DNA of 12,926 bases from NCBI GenBank assembly GCA_031368215.1, contig JANLRD010000030.1, forward strand, positions 1-12,926. Direction: 5' to 3'. The stretch's first letter is position 1. Each line of letters begins with the position of its first letter. The DNA comes from JANLQX01 sp031368215. GTDB lineage: Bacteria > Actinomycetota > Acidimicrobiia > Acidimicrobiales > JANYDT01. Below the pieces are notes generated by a model, which saw only the letters and a program-made list of their open reading frames with translations, ran no database searches and had not been told where the DNA came from. This document shows positions 1 to 8,230 of the stretch, piece by piece. Both the position numbers and the translations under genes were made by a program.

Positions 1-550
1 CGGTGTACTTCGCGTCGTTCCGCTTCGCCACGACACCCTCGAGGCCGGTCCTGCGCGTGAGCGCCTGCAACGCGTGGCCGTCGTCGTAGACCGGGGCTCG
101 GCGCCAGCTCGGCCCCTCCTGCAGGCCGTCGAGGCGACCCAGCAAGGCACGGCGGCCAGTGAGCGGGAGATCGACGGTCGACAACCCGTTCAGCTCGAGC
201 AGGTCGAAGACAACGAAGACCACCGGATTGCCCGAGGCGCGCAGACGGGCCTCGTTGCCGGAAACGCCCAGCCGCTCCTGGAGACGATGGAACGACGGAA
301 GACCGTCCTCGCCGATGGCGATGATCTCGCCGTCGAGCACGGCGTCGTTCCCGTCGAGCGCCTCGACCATCGCGTCGAGCTCGGGGAAGGTTGCGGTGAT
401 GTCGTTTCCCGCTCGGCTGGTGACCCGCCGTCCCGTGGCGCCTGCGATGGTCACGAGGGCCCGGATACCGTCGTACTTGAGCTCGAACGACCACCCGTCG
501 CCCTCCGGCAGCGGTCCGGGAGTGGCCAGCATCGGGCGATGGTCAGCCAC
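1..550 (-). CDS. ATP-dependent DNA ligase, nucleotidyltransferase domain (3' part beyond the left edge)
   Basis: Seals nicks in duplex DNA by forming an enzyme-AMP intermediate on a lysine. The visible 183 residues translate cleanly on the minus strand. They contain motif I KYDGIR at residues 25-30 (Lys25 is the predicted AMP-accepting residue), SRAGND at 45-50, DGEI at 73-76, FDLLELNG at 115-122, and motif IV EGVVAKR at 171-177. The spacing matches the ligase domain of LigC/LigD-type bacterial enzymes. The OB-fold and motif V would lie outside the window, so it is unknown whether polymerase or nuclease domains are fused downstream. No such domain precedes the ligase domain. I place the start at a GTG overlapping the hemY stop by 8 nt (GTGGCTGA), because it gives the usual 'PMLAT' N-terminus; an ATG at 532 is the alternative. 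Translational coupling to hemY is likely. Family is certain, subtype is not. Confidence 0.9.
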   Translation of the reverse strand, partial: MADHRPMLATPGPLPEGDGWSFELKYDGIRALVTIAGATGRRVTSRAGNDITATFPELDAMVEALDGNDAVLDGEIIAIGEDGLPSFHRLQERLGVSGNEARLRASGNPVVFVVFDLLELNGLSTVDLPLTGRRALLGRLDGLQEGPSWRRAPVYDDGHALQALTRRTGLEGVVAKRNDAKYT

Positions 551-1982
551 CGCCGACGGCCTCGTTCACCTGACCCGCGGCGCGTTCGGCGTCTCGGATG
601 CAGGCCGGGATCCCGATGCCGCGGTAGCTGGCGCCGACCAGGGTGACGCCGGGGGCCTCCGTCGCGATGCGCTGGTCGATCCGATCGACGAGCGCAGCGT
701 GACCGGTGTCGTATTGGGGAAACCCGCCCATCCATCGGGTGACCACAGCATCGACGGGTGGCGCGGTGATGCCGAGCATCTCGGTCAGTTCACGGTGCAG
801 CGACGCCACGAGTTCGTCATCGTCGAGCTCGGTGAACTTCGTGTCGCCGTCGCGTCCGGCCGAGGCCCGGAGAAGGACGTGGCCGTTGGTGTCGAGGTGC
901 GGCCACTTCTGGTTCCACCAACTCGATGCCGTGACCAGACGGTGTTCCGGACGAGGGACGAGCATCCCGCTCCCCGGCGGGAGCGAGACCGATCCGGCGG
1001 GGTACGCCAGAAGTGTCAGGGCGACCGAAGCGGTGCGAATGGTGCCGAGATCACTCGCCGTCTGCGGTGCGACCGCGCGGAGCAACCCGGCCGCCGCCGC
1101 CGCTGGGGTAGCGATCACGACATGGCGGGCCGTGAGGTGACGCTTCGACGTGTTGACCGACCATCGCGCTCCGGTCTTCGAGATCGATTTGGCCATCTCC
1201 TCGACCGTGACGTTCGCGTGGTCGCCGAGGCGGGCGATCAGCGCACGGATCCCGGCCCTTGGCGCCAGGAAGACCGGACGGGTCTCGGTGACGCCGATCT
1301 GCCCTCGGTCGGCCGCTGCGTTTGCCCGCCGCAACGCCCTGACGAGTCGTGGTTCGCGGGCGGCCGCGGCCAACATCGGCGAAGCACTGGAGAGGCTGAG
1401 GCGGTCGCAGTCGCTGGCGTTGATGCCGCCGAGGAGCGGATCGACGAGGCGCTCGACCACTTCGCGGCCGAGGTGTCGACCGATCGCCTCACTCACGGAT
1501 GGATCGGATCCGTTGCTCGCTCGACGCGGCAATACGCTGCCGAGCGCGGCGCGAGCGATTCCACACGCGCTGATGATTCCCGATCTGCGCATCTCGTCAA
1601 GATCGCTTGGTACACCCAGGACGAGACCCTTCGGCAATGCCCGCAGCTTGCCGCGCGAATACACGTAGGCCGAGCCGGTGGCCGGAGCCACGAGATCGTC
1701 AGCGAATCCGAGCGACTCGGCCAGCTCCACTGCGCCGGGGACACGAGCGAGGAACGCGTCGGGTCCGGTGTCGACGCCGATCCCGGCCACGGTCGCCCCC
1801 GAGATCTTTCCGCCGACTGACGTCGACGACTCGATCACTTCGACCCGTAGGTCAGGTCGGTCACGTGCGAGGAAGTGTGCCGTGGCCAGGCCGGCGATGC
1901 CCCCGCCGACGATGAGCACGTCGACGTCGTAGGGCCGCGGCGCCTGGTCCGGCCGGCCGTCGGCGGGCAGAGCGTTCGTCAC
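543..1982 (-). CDS. hemY: Protoporphyrinogen / coproporphyrinogen III oxidase (HemY type)
   Basis: FAD-dependent oxidase that removes six electrons from a porphyrinogen in haem synthesis. In Gram-positive lineages HemY homologues usually act on coproporphyrinogen III (renamed CgoX; also annotated hemG), which is the expected substrate here by inference. The 479-residue protein has an N-terminal Rossmann dinucleotide motif GGGIAG at 26-31, a ribose-binding Glu near 51 and VGGKISG at 56-62. It ends with the typical FAD-binding stretch 'GASYRGIGIPACIRDAE'. Length fits the family (about 450-490). The GTG start lies 22 nt after the hemE stop; no strong ribosome binding site is seen. An open frame runs further upstream but lies inside hemE, so it was not used. 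hemE and hemY adjacent in this order is common in actinobacteria, supporting co-transcription. Confidence 0.92.
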   Translation of the reverse strand: MTNALPADGRPDQAPRPYDVDVLIVGGGIAGLATAHFLARDRPDLRVEVIESSTSVGGKISGATVAGIGVDTGPDAFLARVPGAVELAESLGFADDLVAPATGSAYVYSRGKLRALPKGLVLGVPSDLDEMRRSGIISACGIARAALGSVLPRRASNGSDPSVSEAIGRHLGREVVERLVDPLLGGINASDCDRLSLSSASPMLAAAAREPRLVRALRRANAAADRGQIGVTETRPVFLAPRAGIRALIARLGDHANVTVEEMAKSISKTGARWSVNTSKRHLTARHVVIATPAAAAAGLLRAVAPQTASDLGTIRTASVALTLLAYPAGSVSLPPGSGMLVPRPEHRLVTASSWWNQKWPHLDTNGHVLLRASAGRDGDTKFTELDDDELVASLHRELTEMLGITAPPVDAVVTRWMGGFPQYDTGHAALVDRIDQRIATEAPGVTLVGASYRGIGIPACIRDAERAAGQVNEAVGGG

Positions 1983-2004
1983 CGAGCGGCTCGGCGGATG
2001 TCCG

Positions 2005-3066
2005 TCATCTGGTCGCGCTCGAGACCCAGTGCACGTAGTCGACGACGCGGGTGAGCATCTCCGGCGCGATCTGCGGCAGCACACCGTGGCCGAGGTTGAA
2101 GATGTGGCCGCCACCGGCCGCCGCCGCCTCGCCCAGGACGCGATCGATCTCGGTCTGAACAACGTCCCACGAACTGAGCAGCACGACGGGATCGAGGTTT
2201 CCCTGCAGAGCCTTGCCCGGTCCGACCCGAGCGCGCGCATCGGAAAGACTGACCCGCCAGTCGACGCCCACGACGTCGGCGCCCGCCTCACCCATCGCTC
2301 CCAGGAGCTCGCCGGTTCCGACCCCGAAATGGATGCGCGGCACACCGGTGTCGGCGAGTCCGGCGAAGATCCGAGCCGAATACGGCTGCACGAAATGCGC
2401 GTACTCCCGCTTCGACAGGATCCCGGCCCATGAGTCGAAGAGCTGCACTGCCGATGCACCCGCGGACACTTGGGCCCGCAGCGACAACAGCGCGATGTCG
2501 GAGAGCGCGGTCATCAGGGCATGCCAGACCTCGGGTTCGCCGTGCATCATCGACTTCGTGTGCTCGAACTCCTTCGACTTGCCTCCCTCGACGATGTAGG
2601 TGGCGACAGTGAACGGAGCGCCCGCGAAGCCGATCAGCGGAATGCCCATCGGGTCCAGCTCGTCGACGCACAGCCGGATTGCATCGGCCACGAACGGGGT
2701 GTGGACAATAGGATCATACGCGCGCAGACGATCGACGTCTTGCAGGGTGCGGAAGGGCTCGTTGATGACGGGGCCGCGGCCCTGTTCGATGGACACTCCT
2801 GGGACGAACGACTGGACCGGAGTGATGATGTCGGAGAAGAAGATCGCCGCGTCGACCCCGTGGCGGCGTACGGGTTGCATCGTGACCTCCGCAGCGAGCC
2901 GAGGATCGACGAGCATCTCGTGGAACGTCTTCCCAGTCCGCAGTGCTCGGTATTCGGGCAGGCTCCGCCCGGCCTGACGCATGAACCACACCGGGATGTG
3001 CCCGGTCCGCACACCGTGACAGGCGGCAAGGAAGGGTGAGTCACCGAGGGCGGGACGAACGGGCAT
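2005..3066 (-). CDS. hemE: Uroporphyrinogen decarboxylase
   Basis: Decarboxylates the four acetate side chains of uroporphyrinogen III to give coproporphyrinogen III, in the cytoplasm. The 353-residue product carries both family signatures: WFMRQAGRSLPEYR at 27-40, with the substrate-binding arginines, and GFAGAPFTVATYIVEGG at 146-162. It also has the catalytic aspartate in FSDI (Asp79), Tyr157 and the C-terminal NLGHG histidine (His327). I chose the ATG at 3066 because the protein then starts a few residues before the conserved 'SPFLAA' region, as in other actinobacterial HemE. In-frame GTG (3087) and TTG (3111) codons lie upstream, the latter overlapping the exporter stop, and would add 7 or 15 residues. 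The product feeds the next gene, hemY, through coproporphyrinogen III. Confidence 0.95.
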   Translation of the reverse strand: MPVRPALGDSPFLAACHGVRTGHIPVWFMRQAGRSLPEYRALRTGKTFHEMLVDPRLAAEVTMQPVRRHGVDAAIFFSDIITPVQSFVPGVSIEQGRGPVINEPFRTLQDVDRLRAYDPIVHTPFVADAIRLCVDELDPMGIPLIGFAGAPFTVATYIVEGGKSKEFEHTKSMMHGEPEVWHALMTALSDIALLSLRAQVSAGASAVQLFDSWAGILSKREYAHFVQPYSARIFAGLADTGVPRIHFGVGTGELLGAMGEAGADVVGVDWRVSLSDARARVGPGKALQGNLDPVVLLSSWDVVQTEIDRVLGEAAAAGGGHIFNLGHGVLPQIAPEMLTRVVDYVHWVSSATR

Positions 3067-3107
3067 CAACTCTGAGGCTATCGACACGTGGCCGGGACGA
3101 AGCCACG

Positions 3108-4979
3108 TCAACTCGTCGGGAGTGCACCGAGGAACTGGGTCTCCGTGAGGTGGGCGTAGAGCCCGCCATTTTCGACCAGCTCGTCGTGGGTGCCACGTTC
3201 GACGATCCGGCCGTCGTCGAGCACCAGGATCTGGTCGGCCTCGCGAATGGTGGAAAGGCGATGGGCGATGACGATCGATGTGCGCCCCACCAGCGCGTCG
3301 GCCAGGGCATCTTGGATGTGGACTTCCGTCTCGGAGTCGAGATGGGCGGTGGCCTCGTCGAGGATCACCAATCGAGGGTCGCGCAGCAGCACCCGCGCCA
3401 GCGCCAGACGTGCCTTCTCACCGCCTGACAGCCGATACCCGCGCTCGCCCACCATCGTGGCGTAGCCGTCCGGCAGTGACGAGATCATCTCGTGGATGCG
3501 AGCCGCCTGACAGACCGCAACGAGGTCGGCGTCGGTGGCTTCCGGTCGGGCGTAACGGAGGTTCGCGGCGATCGTGTCATGGAAGAGATGTGCATCCTGG
3601 CTGACGACGCCGATAGCGCCCCGAAGTGAATCGCCGGTGACGTCGCGCACATCGTGGCCTTCGATACGCACCGCACCACGCGTGACGTCGTAGAGACGCG
3701 GCACGAGCGCGGAGATCGTCGTCTTGCCTGCGCCAGAGGGACCGACGATGGCCGTGAGCGTTCCCGGCTCGCAGACGGCCGTGATGCCCTGGATCACCCA
3801 CGCGGACTCGTCACTCGACAGCGTCGGCCCGCCGCTTTCGAGCGATGCTACGGAGACTTCGGAGGCGGCCGGGTAGCGGAACCACACGTCGTCGAACTCG
3901 ACGCGCGCGCCCGACGCGGCCGCGGCAGGGGGGAGGGTGACGGCTCCGGGCCGATCGGCGATCGAGACGGGAGCGTCGAGCACTTCGAAGATGCGCTCGA
4001 ACGATACGAACGCCGTGACGAAATCGATACGTGCGCTTGCCAAATCGGTGAGCGGCCCGTAGATCCGCTGAGCCAGGATCGACATGGCCACGAGGGTTCC
4101 GACGCTGATCCTGCCGTCGAGCACCTGATTCGCTCCCCACCAGTACAGCGATGCGGTGAGCATCGCGCCGACGAGCGACAGGGCGATATCGAAGATGATC
4201 CCGGTGACGGCACGTCGCACGCCGATTGCGGCAACGCGATCGGCGGACTTCGCGAACGCCTCGCGCTCCTCGCGGGGTCGTCCGAACAGCTTGACGAGAA
4301 GCGCGCCGGCGACGTTGAAGCGCTCGGTCATCACCGTGTTCATCGCGGCATTGCGCCCCATCGCCTCTCGGGCTGCCTTCTCCTGAACCTTGCCCACCCG
4401 CTTCGACAGCACGATCAGAAACGGCACGACGATCAACGAGGCAAGGGTGAACCTCCACGACAGCGTGAGCATCGCGGCGACGGTCACGACGACGGAGAGC
4501 ACATTGCTGACGGCGCTGCGCAGGACGAACGTAAACGCCGATTGCGCGCCGACGACATCGTTGTTGAGCCGGCTCATGAGCGACCCGGTCTGCGTTCGGG
4601 TGAAGAACGCGATCGGCATCCGCTGGACGTGGTCGTAGAGCGCCTTGCGGGTCGTGGCGATGACTCCCTCGCCGATGACCGCGCCGAGCCAACGGATAAG
4701 TGCGGACAGGCCGCTGGCCAGGATTGCCACGACGACGAGGAGAATCACCCACGAAGTGATCGCCCCCCGGTCGTTTGACGGGATGGCCTTGTCGATGATC
4801 TGCCTCGTGACCAGCGGCGGGACGACACCGAAGATCGAGACGACGATGATGGCGACGATGTAGACGCTCAGCTGGGGGCGGTAGGGAGCACTGAACGCCC
4901 AGGCCCGTCGGAGTGTCTTCCGGTCGATCTTCTTGCTCTTCAGGTCGTCGGAGAAGACGCCCATGTGCATTGCTCGCAT
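3108..4979 (-). CDS. ABC exporter half-transporter (ABCB/MsbA-like), fused membrane and ATPase domains
   Basis: Probably works as a dimer that exports a lipid, peptide or drug-like substrate across the cytoplasmic membrane. The 623 residues hold an N-terminal transmembrane domain, with hydrophobic segments near 38-56, 75-98, 150-175, 178-192, 257-283 and 293-310. A complete nucleotide-binding domain follows: A-loop Tyr369, Walker A GPSGAGKTT 413-421, Q-loop Gln461, signature LSGGE 517-521, Walker B LVILDE 537-542 with catalytic Glu542, and H-loop His573. The stretch between the A-loop and Walker A is longer than usual by roughly 15-20 residues (about 371-395). I start at the ATG at 4979, preceded by GGAG; ATGs at 4970 and 4964 are alternatives. 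The open frame upstream overlaps the ACT-protein gene and lacks family similarity. Substrate cannot be deduced; a role in porphyrin or haem traffic is only suggested by the neighbours. Confidence 0.93.
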   Translation of the reverse strand: MRAMHMGVFSDDLKSKKIDRKTLRRAWAFSAPYRPQLSVYIVAIIVVSIFGVVPPLVTRQIIDKAIPSNDRGAITSWVILLVVVAILASGLSALIRWLGAVIGEGVIATTRKALYDHVQRMPIAFFTRTQTGSLMSRLNNDVVGAQSAFTFVLRSAVSNVLSVVVTVAAMLTLSWRFTLASLIVVPFLIVLSKRVGKVQEKAAREAMGRNAAMNTVMTERFNVAGALLVKLFGRPREEREAFAKSADRVAAIGVRRAVTGIIFDIALSLVGAMLTASLYWWGANQVLDGRISVGTLVAMSILAQRIYGPLTDLASARIDFVTAFVSFERIFEVLDAPVSIADRPGAVTLPPAAAASGARVEFDDVWFRYPAASEVSVASLESGGPTLSSDESAWVIQGITAVCEPGTLTAIVGPSGAGKTTISALVPRLYDVTRGAVRIEGHDVRDVTGDSLRGAIGVVSQDAHLFHDTIAANLRYARPEATDADLVAVCQAARIHEMISSLPDGYATMVGERGYRLSGGEKARLALARVLLRDPRLVILDEATAHLDSETEVHIQDALADALVGRTSIVIAHRLSTIREADQILVLDDGRIVERGTHDELVENGGLYAHLTETQFLGALPTS

Positions 4980-5058
4980 TGCGCTCCAGCATGACAGGCC
5001 GCTTGCGGGAAGCGGCCCCGACCGTTCCGTTCCGGGCAACCCCGGGCGGGCGGCCTCG

Positions 5059-5796
5059 TCAGCAGTTCGAGCTGGCGAGGGCTCGCAGAAGTCGAAGGCT
5101 CGCCTCGTCGTCGAGTTCGACCAGGAATGTGTCGAGGGCGCGCTGTCCTTCGGAGTGGACATCGGCGGCAAGGACATTGGCTCCGAGCGCGTGCAGAGCG
5201 CTGGCCACGCGGGAGAGGAGGCCGATTTCGTCACGCGCCTCGACCTCGACGCGCCAGCGGCGCTGCCCGACGTTCACGACACTGCGGATGGCACATCCGT
5301 CGGGGAAGCCGGCGCCGTCCGGACGTGAACGGGGTGTTGCGAGCGCCGAACGAAGATCCTGGCCGATGAACGGGAAGTCGGGTTCGCTGCTCGACGTGAG
5401 GTCACGGGAACTCACCCGCAGACGCTGCAGCGCGAGGCCGTGGTTCTTCCAGGTTGCGATCCGGGCGTCGTCGATCGACAGTTCGTTGTCCGCCAGCACT
5501 CCGGCAGTCGTCGCCAGGAGACCGGGACGGTCGGCGGCCACGATACTGAGCTCCCAGTTCGACCCGCCCTGCAGGATCCGGATCCGCACCTCGTCCGGAC
5601 CGAGCCCGGGAGCGAGCAGCACCAGATCGGTGGCCAGGCCGGCCACGGACGTCGACTCCCACCACGGCTCCGGGGCATCGTCGAGTAACTCTTCGGCCGT
5701 CGCCCGCGCCAGGCCCTTCGCTACCACGCGCGCGATGACCTCGTCTCGGACGGCGTGCTTGGCGCCGGCAGTGTTCTCTTCGTTGACCTGAGCCAT
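5059..5796 (-). CDS. Tandem ACT-domain protein resembling the C-terminus of GlnD
   Basis: A 245-residue soluble protein with no visible catalytic domain. Residues 81-130 form one ACT domain: a strand, then 'DRPGLLATTAGVLADN', then 'SIDDARIAT'. Residues 181-245 form a second ACT domain with 'DEIGLLSRVASALHALGANVLAADV'. The segment before them (about 41-75, 'APEPWWES...DLVLLAPGLGPDEVRIRI') resembles the linker that precedes the ACT pair in GlnD, the PII uridylyltransferase. The nucleotidyltransferase and HD domains of GlnD are absent. ACT domains usually bind amino acids, so a sensor or regulatory role, possibly glutamine-related, is an inference. It is the first gene of the minus-strand cluster; the exporter starts 79 nt after its stop. 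The ATG at 5796 has only a weak ribosome binding site. An in-frame open stretch continues far upstream, but it is antisense to the HelD-like gene. Confidence 0.82.
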   Translation of the reverse strand: MAQVNEENTAGAKHAVRDEVIARVVAKGLARATAEELLDDAPEPWWESTSVAGLATDLVLLAPGLGPDEVRIRILQGGSNWELSIVAADRPGLLATTAGVLADNELSIDDARIATWKNHGLALQRLRVSSRDLTSSSEPDFPFIGQDLRSALATPRSRPDGAGFPDGCAIRSVVNVGQRRWRVEVEARDEIGLLSRVASALHALGANVLAADVHSEGQRALDTFLVELDDEASLRLLRALASSNC

Positions 5797-6009
5797 CTCA
5801 GATGATCTTCGGTGCTGCGCGTTTCTGGGATGTTTCCCGGCGATGCCGAAGAGCGAACAGTTCCGCTCAGAAGGGCACGAAACGCGCCGACCCGGGGTCC
5901 GGAGCGCCGTCGCCGGCGTCGTCAAGGTGCCCATCGCGGCTGGACTAGCGTCGTTGCGCCGGTTTTCGACTGTCTCCAGTCTTCGAGCAGTCCGGCCGAA
6001 GGATGGTTC
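5797..6009. promoter_or_regulatory. Divergent intergenic region between the ACT-protein and HelD-like genes
   Basis: This 213-bp gap separates divergently transcribed genes, so it should hold promoters for both directions. The only candidates I see are weak: TAGCGT at 5946-5951 as a -10 for the plus strand, without a convincing -35. A short perfect hairpin GACTG-TCTC-CAGTC lies at 5968-5981 in the leader of the HelD-like gene. An AAGGA ribosome binding site (5999-6003) sits 6 nt before its GTG start. I find no copy of the rifamycin-associated palindrome known upstream of some helR genes. Confidence 0.4.
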
Positions 6010-8223
6010 GTGTCTCAACACCCCGAGTTCGCAGCGGAGCAGGCCTACCTGCTCTGGGCCTACGAGTGCCTCGAGGGCATGCGTGTCGCTGCCCGCCAAC
6101 TGCAGTATTCGATCGAAACCGGCGCCGGTGGCACCCACCAGGCGCGTTTCGAGCGCGACGTCGTCGAAGACCGGGCCATGGAGCGGCTGGCGCGGCTCCA
6201 GATCGGCGGGGAGTCGCTGCTCTTCGGCAGGATCGATCGGGCCTCTCCGGACGGCCCCGGGACCGGCGAGCGGTTCTACATCGGCCGTCTCCCTGTCTCG
6301 GACAAGGAGCAGAACGCGGTCATCGTCGACTGGCGCGCCCCGATGGCCGAGTCGTTCTACCGGGCCACGGGCGCAGCGACGCTCGGCCTCGAGCGCCGTC
6401 GCCATTTCGCGACCGAGGCCGAACATCTCGTCGGGATCGATGATGAGGTGTTCTCCCTCGAACGGCTCGAGCACGAGAGCGGGATCGACCTCGTTGGTAC
6501 CGGAGCTCTTCTTTCGGCACTGGGACGCGCCCGCCGCGGCCAGATGCGCGACATCGTGGCGACCATCCAGCGGGAGCAGGACGAGATCATCCGGTCCGGG
6601 CTCCCGGGCGCCGTGGTCGTCCAGGGAGGCCCGGGTACCGGGAAGACCGCCGTCGCCCTTCACCGGACCGCCTATCTCCTCTACAGCCATCGGTTCCCAC
6701 TGGAGCGCCAGGGTGTGCTCGTCGTCGGTCCGAGCCGCCTGTTCATCCGCTACATCGGCCGGGTGTTGCCCGCGCTCGGTGAACACGCCGTGGAACTGGC
6801 CTCGATCGACGATCTCGTCGCTGATGTCGCCGTTCGGGCGATCGATTCGCACGCGACGGCGCGGGTCAAAGGTGATGCCCGCATGGCCAAGGTGATCAGG
6901 CGGGCGGTGCTCACCCGACAGCGCGTACCCCGCGAAGCCGTCCGGGTGCGCTTCGGTGTCACCGAACTCGTCCTCTCGACCGAGGAGCTCCGCGAGATCA
7001 TCCACACGGTCAAGCGGGCCCATCGCGTACACAACGCGGCTCGCAAGCAGCTGCAGTCGATCGTGTGCGATCGCCTCGCCGAGCGGTACCGCGAGGCTCT
7101 CGCCCGGTTCGACCGCGATGGCATCACCTTCGACCGGGCGTCGATCGTCAGCCAGCTGAAGCGCAACGACGAAGTCCGCACCGCGCTCGATCGCATGTGG
7201 CCGCTCCTGTCGCCGACGGTCCTGCTCCGGGATCTCTTCGGTGCGCCGGCACTCATCAAGGCCGCCGCACGAGACATCCTCACCGAGACCGAGCAGCGGG
7301 CGCTCGTCCGACCGAGGGGGGAGTCCTTCGACGACGTGCAGTGGACCTCAGCCGACATCGCTCTCCTCGACGAGGCGGCCATCTACCTCGGCCCTCTGCC
7401 GGCGCGGGCCCACGTCGCCGGTGGCGCGGCGCCCTCCCAGGAGATACCGGGCCAGCACCGCGGCCTGAAAGCCAATGATCCCCACGAAGAGGGCATCCGT
7501 ACCTATGGGCACCTTGTCGTCGATGAGGCGCAGGATCTCTCCCCGATGCAGTTGCGGATGCTCGGCCGACGTTCGCTGAACGGTTCGATGACCATCGTCG
7601 GCGACATCGGCCAGGCCACCGGCATGTGGGCGCCGAAGTCGTGGGACGAGGTCCTCGCCCATCTCCCGGTGAAGCGGAGCCGGATCGTCGAGTTGACCGT
7701 CGGCTACCGGGCCCCGTCCGAAGTCATGGAGTTGGCGGCTCGGGTGCTCGCCGAGGCGGCGCCGGATCTTGCCGTTCCGCGGTCAGTGCGCACCCAGGGG
7801 GTTTCGCCGGCGTTCGTCTTCGCGGAGGACGACGAGCCGCTCGCCGGTGCGGTGGCCCGCGCCCTGCAGAGTCTCAAGGCCGATCTCGGCGACGGGACCG
7901 TCGGCATCCTGTGCCCGACGACGCTGGTGTCGACGATCTCCCAGGACCTGCTCTCCCGCGGCATCGAGCTCGACCCCAACGGCAGCATGGGCGACGGCAT
8001 GTCGGTGCTCGCCGTCTCGTCGGCGAAGGGGCTGGAGTTCGACGGAGTTGTCGTCGTCGAGCCGTCGGTCATCGTCGAGGAGGCCGCGCAGGGCCTGCGC
8101 TCGCTCTACGTAGCGATCACCCGAACTACGCGTCTGCTCGCCATCGTGGCCAGCAAACCATTGCCCGACGTCCTTGCCTCGGCGGTGGCCGACAGGCCGG
8201 TCGACGCGATCTTCGGCCAGTAG
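6010..8223 (+). CDS. helD: HelD/HelR-like RNA polymerase-associated ATPase (superfamily 1 helicase fold)
   Basis: HelD/HelR proteins are UvrD-like ATPases that insert into RNA polymerase and release it from stalled or rifampicin-bound complexes. They do not act as true helicases. This 737-residue protein has the family's N-terminal helical segment ('EQAYLLWAYECLEGMRVAARQL') and the characteristic block 'FYIGRLP...VIVDWRAP' with DWRAP at 107-111. Walker A GGPGTGKT is at 206-213. The central HelD-specific helical region follows, then motif II DEAQD at 505-509, SSAKGLEFD around 670-678 and motif VI LYVAITR at 699-705. The size matches mycobacterial HelD (about 736 residues). The GTG start at 6010 is chosen for its AAGGA site 6 nt upstream and because similarity begins there; the open frame reaching back to 5812 is not protein-like. 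The PPOX gene follows after 7 nt, so the pair is probably co-transcribed. Whether it gives rifamycin tolerance cannot be judged here. Confidence 0.9.
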   Translation: MSQHPEFAAEQAYLLWAYECLEGMRVAARQLQYSIETGAGGTHQARFERDVVEDRAMERLARLQIGGESLLFGRIDRASPDGPGTGERFYIGRLPVSDKEQNAVIVDWRAPMAESFYRATGAATLGLERRRHFATEAEHLVGIDDEVFSLERLEHESGIDLVGTGALLSALGRARRGQMRDIVATIQREQDEIIRSGLPGAVVVQGGPGTGKTAVALHRTAYLLYSHRFPLERQGVLVVGPSRLFIRYIGRVLPALGEHAVELASIDDLVADVAVRAIDSHATARVKGDARMAKVIRRAVLTRQRVPREAVRVRFGVTELVLSTEELREIIHTVKRAHRVHNAARKQLQSIVCDRLAERYREALARFDRDGITFDRASIVSQLKRNDEVRTALDRMWPLLSPTVLLRDLFGAPALIKAAARDILTETEQRALVRPRGESFDDVQWTSADIALLDEAAIYLGPLPARAHVAGGAAPSQEIPGQHRGLKANDPHEEGIRTYGHLVVDEAQDLSPMQLRMLGRRSLNGSMTIVGDIGQATGMWAPKSWDEVLAHLPVKRSRIVELTVGYRAPSEVMELAARVLAEAAPDLAVPRSVRTQGVSPAFVFAEDDEPLAGAVARALQSLKADLGDGTVGILCPTTLVSTISQDLLSRGIELDPNGSMGDGMSVLAVSSAKGLEFDGVVVVEPSVIVEEAAQGLRSLYVAITRTTRLLAIVASKPLPDVLASAVADRPVDAIFGQ

Positions 8224-8230
8224 GCCGGCC

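Noticed and set aside
159..1820. Long plus-strand open frame antisense to the ligase and hemY
   Set aside because: It has low-complexity, Arg/Ser/Pro-rich content with no recognisable domain, and lies opposite two genes with complete catalytic motifs. Such shadow frames are expected at this GC content.
4980..5234. N-terminal extension of the ABC exporter by 85 residues
   Set aside because: The extension overlaps the end of the ACT-protein gene, has unlikely composition, and a GGAG site precedes the ATG at 4979.
5855..5863. LexA-like operator GAACAGTTC in the divergent region
   Set aside because: Actinobacterial LexA boxes need GAAC and GTTC separated by four bases; here only one base separates them.
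5797..7032. Upstream extension of the ACT-domain protein to 657 residues
   Set aside because: The added part is the antisense of the HelD-like gene, and the ACT-protein similarity begins only at the ATG at 5796.
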